This document shows positions 54,694-60,742 of a stretch of DNA of 64,000 nt, in pieces. Numbering within the stretch: position 1 is the first letter of the stretch; each line of letters begins with the position of its first letter. A program made the position numbers and the translations under genes. The notes below the pieces were generated by a model. That model was not told the origin of the DNA. It was given only the letters and a program-made list of their open reading frames with translations, and made no database searches. The DNA is from an uncultured Muribaculaceae bacterium (lineage in GTDB: Bacteria > Bacteroidota > Bacteroidia > Bacteroidales > Muribaculaceae), in the NCBI GenBank assembly GCA_910578395.1, contig CAJTPZ010000005.1, positions 137,619-201,618 on the forward strand. Direction: 5' to 3'.

Positions 54694-55397
54694 ACTTTGA
54701 TCTTGGATTAAGTCCGGCCGAACTTGTAGAGGCTGTCGAGGCGCGCCATTCGGTGCGCTCATATCATGCCGATCGGCCTTTGGCTCCTGAAGCAATGGCA
54801 CGCATCTGTGATGCTATTGCCTCGCTCAGTGCCGAAGTCGATGGATTGACAATGCAGCTGGTTGTGAATGAACCGCGAGCGTTTGGCGGACGATGGGCCC
54901 GTTACGGGATTTTCAAAGGTGTTGAGAATTATATTGTCATTTCGACACGCAAAGGGCATGATCTTGATATAAAGGTAGGTGAGCAGGGAGAAAAAATAGT
55001 GCTTCTTGCCCAGCATCTTGGATTGAATACTTGTTGGGTAGGTCTTACTTACACCAAGGTACCTGCTGCGTTCTCTATTCCTGACGATGAGAAGGTGCGT
55101 TGTGTCATAGCTATAGGTTATGGAGTTGATGGAGCGATACATCGTCATAAAATTAAAGCTCCTGAGCAAGTTAGCAATATCGGTTCTGATTATCCTGACT
55201 GGTTTAGGGAAGGTGTTAGGCTTGCGCTTCTTGCTCCTACGGCCGTAAACCAGCAGAAATTTTATTTCAGATTACTTGATGACGGCAACACAGTGCGTTC
55301 CACCGCACGCTTCTCGCTTCTCGGCTATACTAAAATCGATCTCGGAATCGCTCGTGTTCATTTTGCTATAGGTTCGGGACGCGAAGCCATCCTCTGA
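54690..55397 (+). CDS. Nitroreductase-family flavoprotein
   Basis: A 235-residue FMN-dependent nitroreductase. The FMN-binding RHSVRSYHADRPLAPEAM motif opens the protein, AQHLGLNTCWVGLTY is the second conserved block, and LALLAPTAVNQQKFYF carries the family APTAxNxQ motif near the C-terminus. The internal spacing resembles a two-half nitroreductase monomer seen in Bacteroidetes. ATG overlaps the aroK stop. Electron acceptor unknown. Confidence 0.88.
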   Translation: MNFDLGLSPAELVEAVEARHSVRSYHADRPLAPEAMARICDAIASLSAEVDGLTMQLVVNEPRAFGGRWARYGIFKGVENYIVISTRKGHDLDIKVGEQGEKIVLLAQHLGLNTCWVGLTYTKVPAAFSIPDDEKVRCVIAIGYGVDGAIHRHKIKAPEQVSNIGSDYPDWFREGVRLALLAPTAVNQQKFYFRLLDDGNTVRSTARFSLLGYTKIDLGIARVHFAIGSGREAIL

Positions 55398-55406
55398 TTT
55401 TTAGTC

Positions 55407-55437
55407 AAACGCGCTGATTTCAGCGCGTTTTTGTATA
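55407..55437 (+). terminator. Terminator after the nitroreductase gene
   Basis: Stem AAACGCGCTGA (55407-55417) with 55420-55430, followed by TTTGTATATT. It lies 10 bp after the stop and about 50 bp before the IS1595 insertion. Confidence 0.88.
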
Positions 55438-55481
55438 TTAAAGGCTTAATATAGGTATTATTGCAAGTAATAATGCTTCTT

Positions 55482-55515
55482 TGATTTTTGGTGATTATTT
55501 ACGACAATACCCTAA
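55482..55515 (+). repeat. Left target duplication and terminal inverted repeat
   Basis: 8-bp target duplication TGATTTTT (55482-55489) next to the 26-bp left TIR (55490-55515), which equals the complement of 58686-58711 with no mismatch. Confidence 0.95.
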
Positions 55516-55546
55516 AATAAACCCTGCCGTATAAAAGCAGGGTTTA
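55510..55546 (-). terminator. Terminator of the leftmost passenger gene
   Basis: Perfect 9-bp stem AAACCCTGC (55519-55527) with 55537-55545; on the minus strand it is followed by ATTTTAGGG. It lies just inside the left TIR and stops transcription leaving the element. Confidence 0.7.
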
Positions 55547-55550
55547 TGTA

Positions 55551-55916
55551 TTACTTCCCAATTATATCGGTTACAGGTAAACAGACAGGGATTGAGAATT
55601 TCACTCGACTTTCATTTGATGTACTTTTACCTTCTTGAGATTTTCCACCAACTCCTATAAATGATATTCCTAATTTCCCTTCAATCTTTCCTTCTTCTGA
55701 CTCAATAACAGTAACTGCAATATCCATATCTATCAATTGTACCCGTCTTTGGATATTAACATGTTCAGGTTGTTTGGGAATACAAAAATCTCCTTGTTCC
55801 CCAATTGTAATATTGGGGTTTACGATAACGCCATACTGATTACATTTTTCAGATGCCTCTAATATACCTAATGAAATTTGTTCAATGGTATTGCTTATAA
55901 AATCTTTCAGTTCCAT
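55551..55916 (-). CDS. IS1595 passenger 1: small protein resembling Trypco2-type conflict domains
   Basis: A 121-residue cytosolic protein starting MELKDFISNTIEQISLGILE. The N-terminal helix MELKDFI..T..QI..GI and the C-terminal block RRVQLIDMDIAVTV ... ESRVKFSIPVCLP resemble a small family often labelled trypsin-co-occurring domain 2 (Trypco2), found beside proteases in bacterial conflict systems. No protease gene is inside this element, so the role is unknown. The ATG at 55916 is preferred over 55943 because it starts the conserved helix. It is divergent from passenger 2, whose start is 33 bp away. Confidence 0.65.
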   Translation of the reverse strand: MELKDFISNTIEQISLGILEASEKCNQYGVIVNPNITIGEQGDFCIPKQPEHVNIQRRVQLIDMDIAVTVIESEEGKIEGKLGISFIGVGGKSQEGKSTSNESRVKFSIPVCLPVTDIIGK

Positions 55917-55940
55917 ATGTTTATATGTTAATTCAGAATA

Positions 55941-55948
55941 CAAAGATA
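55941..55948 (-). promoter_or_regulatory. Promoter box between divergent passengers 1 and 2
   Basis: Minus-strand TATCTTTG (TAnnTTTG) directly upstream of the plus-strand ATG 55949, giving a leader of about 18 nt for the minus-strand gene. Confidence 0.45.
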
Positions 55949-56464
55949 ATGAATATCAGAGATAAACTGTCCAAAGTTATTAGTTATAAAATAGGAAAAT
56001 TTGTAGATATGAACAGAACAATAATTTCAATAGAAGTACAAGACCACGGTGGTAAAGAGGCTAATATCATCGTCAGAGGAGAACGGAACAATCAGATTAT
56101 GTTTGAAGAGCAGTTTGATTATAAGGACGAAGATAAGCACTCTTTACGTCTTCACCTTCTGAAAGGACGGTTTATTGAGAAGTTTCCGAAACTTGGTGAA
56201 AGTTTAGGTATTCTTTGTATTCGTAAGCTATTTAATGATATTACTATACGGAGTAAAATGAAAGCCAATCCCGATTATAGAGAAAAGGAACATACGCAAT
56301 TTACCTTTGATGATTATAAGGCATTTTGTCGCAAATACTTTCCTGTACAGAGTGTCAATATTATAGAGAATGGTTGGAAATCAATACAATCACTTCCCAA
56401 AGGAACAATAATAAGACTACCCGATATTGAAGGATGTCTTATTGGTTCTTTTGAGGTTTGCTAA
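55949..56464 (+). CDS. IS1595 passenger 2: hypothetical protein
   Basis: A 171-residue protein beginning MNIRDKLSKVISYKIGKFVD. No domain recognised. It has a charged, mixed alpha/beta composition with QFDYKDEDKHSLRLHLLKG and a C-terminal segment IQSLPKGTIIRLPDIEGCLIG. No signal peptide or membrane span. ATG 55949 fits; 55925 would extend into the neighbour's leader. The last 26 bp overlap the convergent zinc-ribbon gene. Confidence 0.6.
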   Translation: MNIRDKLSKVISYKIGKFVDMNRTIISIEVQDHGGKEANIIVRGERNNQIMFEEQFDYKDEDKHSLRLHLLKGRFIEKFPKLGESLGILCIRKLFNDITIRSKMKANPDYREKEHTQFTFDDYKAFCRKYFPVQSVNIIENGWKSIQSLPKGTIIRLPDIEGCLIGSFEVC

Positions 56465-56603
56465 TTCTTATACACTCTTTATCTGAAGAAGCGAGTTGTA
56501 CGACTTTATTGCATTTAGGACAAACCACTCTATCATTATTATCAACTTCAGCTTCTTGTAATCCGCATTTCGGACAAATGAATTTTTCAAACTTACTCTT
56601 CAT
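56439..56603 (-). CDS. IS1595 passenger 3: small zinc-ribbon protein
   Basis: A 54-residue protein with two CxxC knuckles, FICPKCGLQEAEV and RVVCPKCNKVVQ, forming a rubredoxin/zinc-ribbon fold, followed by a basic tail. It could bind nucleic acid or act as a small regulator. ATG 56603 is chosen because upstream residues lack conservation. A TATCTTTG box on the minus strand at 56624-56631 lies upstream. Confidence 0.6.
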   Translation of the reverse strand: MKSKFEKFICPKCGLQEAEVDNNDRVVCPKCNKVVQLASSDKECIRISKPQKNQ

Positions 56604-56623
56604 AACTCTTTCTAAATGATATG

Positions 56624-56652
56624 CAAAGATACGAATTTTCTCACTATCTTTG
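56624..56652. promoter_or_regulatory. Divergent promoter palindrome
   Basis: ATGCAAAGATA and its complement TATCTTTGCAT form a perfect 11-bp inverted repeat spanning about 56622-56655. Each arm carries a -7 box (TATCTTTG): the minus-strand arm at 56624-56631 serves the zinc-ribbon gene, the plus-strand arm at 56645-56652 would start an RNA through the structured element. Confidence 0.5.
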
Positions 56653-56689
56653 CATTGTCTTTCGGGACAAAGTTTTGGAATATAATAAG

Positions 56690-56861
56690 GAAAGTGCCTT
56701 ATACTCGTTGAAATCGCCAAATTATCAAGAGGTATATACGAGGCACAGAGGACAGCTCATATTTGTGGGTTGCCCTACTGTGCGTATATACAGGTGTTTG
56801 GCGATACCTAACGAGTATGCACAGGGGCAGCCCACTTTCTTTAACAACTAACATTGTTAAA
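56690..56861 (+). ncRNA. Candidate structured RNA with nested stems and pseudoknot
   Basis: A 150-nt stretch folds into nested pairings: GAAAGTG (56690-56696) with 56833-56839; ATACTCGTT (56701-56709) with 56810-56818; ATCGCCAAA (56713-56721) with 56797-56805; GTATATACG (56732-56740) with 56783-56791; CACAG (56744-56748) with CTGTG (56778-56782). The apical GGGTTGCCC (56767-56775) can pair with GGGGCAGCCC near 56824-56833 as a 9-bp pseudoknot. A further hairpin TTTAACAA (56840-56847)/TTGTTAAA (56854-56861) ends just before the next ATG. An ORF reading through it is not credible. It follows a TATCTTTG promoter box. Function unknown: leader riboregulator, sRNA, or folded DNA. Confidence 0.55.
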
Positions 56862-56869
56862 CTTCTCCT

Positions 56870-57463
56870 ATGGCTGTCGTGGAGAACTCGTTAAAATTCG
56901 CCACCATGGAACTTATAGTAGGTTTCTTTTGTATTCTGTTTGCGTTGGGTATTTCTATTGCCACCGCTGTATTAGCTTCCCGAAAAGGACGTAATTCTGT
57001 AAACTGGTTCTTCTTATCTCTATTCTGGGGTATAGTAGGATTGATTGTATTAGCATGTTCCAAGCATTTAGAGCGTGAAAAAGGAGAAAGTGATACACTT
57101 GTTAAGGTATTATGGGGTATCGTGCTTATACCGCTTGTATTATTTGCCGTATTTTTCTACAATCGTACAGTAGAAAAAAGGGAACTCCGAAAGAGTTATC
57201 AAATTGAAGAAGTAGCTCCCCAAATAGAACTTTCCGATAACTATATTGAACGGGCAGTAGATTTGAATGATTATTTCAATTCAAGTACAGGCTGGGATGA
57301 CGATACAGATTGGAATTATGCAGGACTTGAAGAGGAAGAAAGCCAAAAGGCTTTTGATAAAGTTCTCGAAAAGAACGAAATATATTGGAGTGACCAAAAG
57401 CAATGCTGGGTTAAGAAAGTGAAGAAAACCACAGAGCAAGCTCCCAAGGTCAAATTTAGATAA
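56870..57463 (+). CDS. IS1595 passenger 4: membrane protein
   Basis: A 197-residue protein with hydrophobic segments ELIVGFFCILFALGISIATA, WFFLSLFWGIVGLIVLAC and VLWGIVLIPLVLFAVFF, so likely three membrane spans, followed by an acidic cytosolic tail of about 90 residues (ERAVDLNDYFNSS, NYAGLEEEESQKAF). ATG 56906 is an alternative that starts at the first span. No family recognised. The gene starts 9 bp after a hairpin, directly downstream of the structured element, suggesting that element acts on its expression. Confidence 0.6.
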   Translation: MAVVENSLKFATMELIVGFFCILFALGISIATAVLASRKGRNSVNWFFLSLFWGIVGLIVLACSKHLEREKGESDTLVKVLWGIVLIPLVLFAVFFYNRTVEKRELRKSYQIEEVAPQIELSDNYIERAVDLNDYFNSSTGWDDDTDWNYAGLEEEESQKAFDKVLEKNEIYWSDQKQCWVKKVKKTTEQAPKVKFR

Positions 57464-57471
57464 AGGCAGGA

Positions 57472-57642
57472 TTATTTCTTGCCTTTCTTTTTAGGTTTAA
57501 TATCGTATTTCAGAGCCTTCTGCATGAGAGCAGAAAAATCCACAGGAACTTCTGCTTGCTTCTTCAATTCTTTTGCAGGTAGAAGTTCGATAGCCATTGC
57601 TTTTTCCATGTCTTCTATTGTTACTTGTTTCTTTTTACTCAT
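57472..57642 (-). CDS. IS1595 passenger 5: small basic protein coupled to transposase
   Basis: A 56-residue lysine-rich protein (MSKKKQVTIEDMEKAMAIEL ... PVDFSALMQKALKYDIK, then KPKKKGKK). Its ATG overlaps the transposase stop by 4 bp (ATGA), so it is translated with the transposase. It may assist transposition or regulate it. No family is recognised. Confidence 0.6.
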   Translation of the reverse strand: MSKKKQVTIEDMEKAMAIELLPAKELKKQAEVPVDFSALMQKALKYDIKPKKKGKK

Positions 57643-58556
57643 TTTGTCAGACTTTGAAAAGTTATACGATAATTTGAATTGCAAAGTAACAAATTAAATC
57701 GTGAAACGTCATCAAAATCTCTTGTATTATAGCGGAAACAGAACTCATTAACATATCGTTGTAGGTGTTTCTTGCTTGTATGGTTATATATTCCCGTCAA
57801 GCCACGTTTCAGAATGCTCCAAAAACCTTCGATATTGTTAGTATAAGCATCTTCATCAACGTATTGTCCGTGACCGTGGTCAACCACGTAATGCTCGTAT
57901 AACTTGCTAACGGTTTTGTATCCGCACCACTCATCAGAGAATAACGTTGCCGTTCTTTTTACCGTTCTCAAAATAGGAACTGTCAATGATTTATAAGAAG
58001 TGTCACGGACTACTTTACAAACCACCTTGCCGCCACGCTGAAGCATACCCATTACGGGAACTTTATCTTTGAAGCTCCTACCTTGGCATTTCTTTACTTT
58101 CTTGTTATAGTGCCGATTTTTATTCTTACCGCCTACGAAAGTTTCATCAAGCTCGACTTCTCCCTCAAGTTTCTCTTCCATGACAATACCAAAGCATTCA
58201 CGAATACGCTGATTCATAAACCACGCAGTTTTATAGGTTACGGATATTCTTTTGGATAATTCGATTGATGAAATACCTTTCTTGCGGGATGTGATTTCAT
58301 AGATAGCCACGAACCATTTTCTCAACGGCAATTTAGAGCCTTCAAACATAGTTCCTATTCTGACATTGAAGTTCTTGCCTGTATTCTTACAACGGTACAT
58401 TCCATCGCCACGGTTATATACTTTGGACGTAGGGTCATAAGGAGAAACAGGAATACCATTTGCCCAGCGTTGCTGTTCCAGATACTTTATGCAGCTTTCC
58501 TCCGTAGGAAATGCTTCCAAAAGGTCATATAAGGAGTTGAATTTACCGATATTCAT
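57639..58556 (-). CDS. IS1595-family (ISXO2-like) transposase
   Basis: A 305-residue DDE transposase starting MNIGKFNSLYDLLEAFPTEE, the usual family start. The catalytic residues are seen as D137 in VELDETFVGGK, D208 in TLFSDEWCGYK and a Glu in NNIEGFWSILKRGLTG (about 243). The N-terminal zinc-ribbon is degenerate: SPYD replaces CPYC (38-41) and only C56 remains of the second pair. In-frame ATGs upstream (58679) would add non-conserved residues. With intact TIRs and TSD it is the enzyme that moved the element. Confidence 0.93.
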   Translation of the reverse strand: MNIGKFNSLYDLLEAFPTEESCIKYLEQQRWANGIPVSPYDPTSKVYNRGDGMYRCKNTGKNFNVRIGTMFEGSKLPLRKWFVAIYEITSRKKGISSIELSKRISVTYKTAWFMNQRIRECFGIVMEEKLEGEVELDETFVGGKNKNRHYNKKVKKCQGRSFKDKVPVMGMLQRGGKVVCKVVRDTSYKSLTVPILRTVKRTATLFSDEWCGYKTVSKLYEHYVVDHGHGQYVDEDAYTNNIEGFWSILKRGLTGIYNHTSKKHLQRYVNEFCFRYNTRDFDDVSRFNLLLCNSNYRITFQSLTK

Positions 58557-58685
58557 CTTACCAAAGTTTATAGTTCTTGCTATATATAACTCTGGTGAGA
58601 AAAGTTGCTTGGGAAAACAGTTATCTGTGTATATAGAAATACCGCCCAAAACTCTTGTTCTGAACGGCATTATTAGCAAAGTTAG

Positions 58686-58719
58686 TTAGGGTATTGTCGT
58701 AAATAATCACCTGATTTTT
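58686..58719 (-). repeat. Right terminal inverted repeat and target duplication
   Basis: 26-bp right TIR (58686-58711) and second copy of TGATTTTT (58712-58719). Confidence 0.95.
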
Positions 58720-59124
58720 CCGGCTGGTCCCTGTAGTGACACAGTTTATTTAGATGAAGTCTGTGTGGACCGTGCAGAGGCAGAGAAACTCACTAATGAC
58801 GATATAATGGTGTCAGCACTGTGCGACAGTATTGTTGTGATAAATACATACCCCGAGGGGCTGAATTACAATCCGGTTCTTCAGGTGGCCACATTCGCTG
58901 AAAATGCAACTTATTTCCATTAAACCTAAATCGTAGAGGTCTACGGATATTTCAAACAGGTAAATGCAAGAATATCCCCCTTTGTGCCTGAGCCGTCTGA
59001 CATAATCTGGCATCAGCGACTTGACCTCGACGTATCGCTCAGAGTTGTTCTCGCTCGCGGCTGTCTTGATTCCGAACCGGGCATTGAGGCTTTTGCGTCC
59101 GATATTGACAAAGCCGGAAAATAA
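58720..59124 (+). pseudogene. Decayed ORF interrupted by the IS1595 insertion
   Basis: A plus-strand frame reads AGPCSDTVYLDEVCVDRAEA and AEKLTNDDIMVSALCDSIV, then meets two stops (TAA at about 58921 and 58927) and continues IVEVYGYFKQVNARISPFVP to a final stop at 59122-59124. Joining the left flank (through 55489) to 58720, as before insertion, keeps this frame open. Codon use resembles real coding sequence but no family is recognised. Low confidence. Confidence 0.35.
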
Positions 59125-59127
59125 ATC

Positions 59128-59163
59128 GGGACAGTGACCTATATAAGTAAAGGTTACTGTCCC
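59128..59163 (-). terminator. Probable terminator downstream of the epimerase operon
   Basis: 13-bp stem GGGACAGTGACCT (59128-59140) with 59151-59163 (one G-U pair). On the minus strand it is followed by GATTTATTTTC. Lies 31 bp after the epimerase stop. Confidence 0.6.
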
Positions 59164-59193
59164 CACACGGTATGTGTATTAAATACGGATGTC

Positions 59194-60213
59194 TTATTTC
59201 TTTTCTTTTTCGGCAAGATAGGCGGCGACGGTCTTTGCTATGCCGTCGCGCAGCGAGTGGCGCGGAGCAAATCCGAAATCACGTTCAGCATCGGTGATAT
59301 CGACGTTCCAGTTTCGTTGTTTCATGATGTTGTACTTGTCACGGTTGAGCGTCGAAGGTTTAAGGCGGAGTCTACCTATTTTTTCAGCTACATAGCTTGC
59401 TCCGTAAGTGGCCCATAGAGGTAATACGACGGGTAGTACTACTTTTTTATTGAGTTCGGCTGCGACAATGTCGCGGAACTCTTTTTGTGTGTAGGCGCGT
59501 TTCTCAGAAAGGATATATTTTTTCTTTACGACTTGTGCGGTCGGTGCGGAGAGACAATCATACATTGCAGCAACAAGATCCTCAACATAGATAAATGTGA
59601 GAAGCTGCTTTTTGTAGCCTACACCAAAGTCGACATGAGAGTCAATGGCCTGGATCATCATCATGTAGTCTTTGTCATGAGGTCCGTAGACTCCTGTCGG
59701 GCGAAATATTACCCAAGGCAGACTGCTTTGGAATTCAAGCCACTGTTCGGCTTTCAGTTTCGACACTCCATATCTGGTATTAGGTTGCGGAAGCATGGTT
59801 GAGTCGAGAGGGGAGTATGACACTTCGTCGCCGGGGCCGAGCACACTCAGGCTGCTCATGAACAGGAAAAGACGCGGCTCACAGCCGATATTTTTCAGTA
59901 CTTCGCCCAAAGAGCGCAGATATTGGAAGTTGACACGGTTGAATTCCGGAAAATCGAGTGCTTTTGTGGCTCCGAGATTATAGATGACATATTCCCATCC
60001 TGTCGGACCCGGAATTTCCTTGTCGAGTACTTCACTCATCTGGGCGGGATCGTCATAGTCGAGGGTCAGTATGTGGATTCTTGGGTCATCGAGATGTCTG
60101 AGTGATGTTGTGTTTCTGACTGTCACCCATACGTCATATCCACGGTTCAGCCCTTCACGGGCGATAAATCCACCTATAAATCCTCCCGCTCCTACGATCA
60201 GCAGTTTTTTCAT
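59194..60213 (-). CDS. NAD-dependent epimerase/dehydratase (extended SDR)
   Basis: A 339-residue SDR protein. KKLLIVGAGGFIGGFIAREG is the N-terminal NAD(P)-binding GxxGxxG motif, and the catalytic tyrosine/lysine is seen in NTRYGVSKLKAEQWLEFQ, with VIFRPTGVYGPHD following. Related to nucleoside-diphosphate-sugar epimerases or dihydroflavonol-type reductases; substrate unknown. ATG 60213 is preferred over 60237 since it begins the Rossmann strand and overlaps the methyltransferase stop (ATGA). Confidence 0.87.
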   Translation of the reverse strand: MKKLLIVGAGGFIGGFIAREGLNRGYDVWVTVRNTTSLRHLDDPRIHILTLDYDDPAQMSEVLDKEIPGPTGWEYVIYNLGATKALDFPEFNRVNFQYLRSLGEVLKNIGCEPRLFLFMSSLSVLGPGDEVSYSPLDSTMLPQPNTRYGVSKLKAEQWLEFQSSLPWVIFRPTGVYGPHDKDYMMMIQAIDSHVDFGVGYKKQLLTFIYVEDLVAAMYDCLSAPTAQVVKKKYILSEKRAYTQKEFRDIVAAELNKKVVLPVVLPLWATYGASYVAEKIGRLRLKPSTLNRDKYNIMKQRNWNVDITDAERDFGFAPRHSLRDGIAKTVAAYLAEKEKK

Positions 60214-60737
60214 TTGAGTTGTAAGAAAAAGTGCCACAGCGACAATGCCGCCGAGACTGATACGTTTAATGAATGTTTTGTGCCGTACTGAGGTATTTCG
60301 AGCGCGACATCCGATGCGTCGACAACAAGTTGGTCGACACCGTCGACTTCATTGCCGACAATGATTGCATATTTTTCAGCATTCGATACTTTGAATTTCT
60401 GTAGTTCGATGCTTCCTTTTACCTGTTCCAGACAGCATATCCTGTATCCGTTGGCGCGTAAGGTGTCAATAGCCTCCATTGTATCATGATAATAGCTCCA
60501 TCTGACGGTGTCTTCCGCTCCGAGAGCGGTTTTATGTATCTCAGGCGACGGCGGAGTCGACGATATGCCACAGAGCACCACCTGTTCGACCAGAAATGCG
60601 TCGGCGGTTCTGAACATTGCCCCGATGTTGTTGAGACTTCTCACGTTGTCTACTACGAGTACAACAGGAAGTTTTTTCTTTTCCCGATAGGTTTCGGCGT
60701 TGTCGCGTCCGAGCTCCCAAATGCGTTTTTTATCCAT
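60210..60737 (-). CDS. TrmH/SpoU-family RNA 2'-O-methyltransferase
   Basis: A 175-residue SPOUT methyltransferase without an extra RNA-binding domain. VVLVVDNVRSLNNIGAMFRT contains the motif 1 Asn-Asn-x-Gly-Ala-x-x-R, AIIVGNEVDGVDQLV is motif 2 and IPQYGTKHSLNVSVSAALSL is motif 3 forming the knot and AdoMet pocket. The short length resembles small TrmH-like enzymes; tRNA or rRNA target cannot be told. The start is 5 bp after the nucleotidase stop. Confidence 0.9.
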   Translation of the reverse strand: MDKKRIWELGRDNAETYREKKKLPVVLVVDNVRSLNNIGAMFRTADAFLVEQVVLCGISSTPPSPEIHKTALGAEDTVRWSYYHDTMEAIDTLRANGYRICCLEQVKGSIELQKFKVSNAEKYAIIVGNEVDGVDQLVVDASDVALEIPQYGTKHSLNVSVSAALSLWHFFLQLK

Positions 60738-60742
60738 TGACG

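Larger units (their letters stand above)
55490..58711 (-). mobile_element. Complete IS1595-family transposon with passenger genes
   Basis: A 3,222-bp element bounded by perfect 26-bp inverted terminal repeats (55490-55515 and 58686-58711; outer ends begin GGTGATTATTTACG) and flanked by an 8-bp direct duplication TGATTTTT (55482-55489 and 58712-58719), as IS1595-family transposases make. The transposase gene (57639-58556) lies near the right end. Five other genes fill the left two thirds: 55551-55916, 55949-56464, 56439-56603, 56870-57463 and 57472-57642. The interior is visibly more AT-rich than the flanking chromosome. The intact TSD and TIRs indicate a recent, single insertion with cargo, not two IS copies. 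Confidence 0.93.

Noticed and set aside
56621..56851. Protein-coding gene of about 76 codons
   Set aside because: It runs through the nested inverted repeats, has no family resemblance and overlaps the divergent promoter palindrome.
55490..58711. Composite transposon made of two IS copies
   Set aside because: Only one transposase and one pair of TIRs exist; the element is a single IS1595 unit with cargo.
58813..59166. Minus-strand gene downstream of the transposon
   Set aside because: No family seen, starts inside a terminator hairpin, and the opposite frame looks more like old coding sequence.
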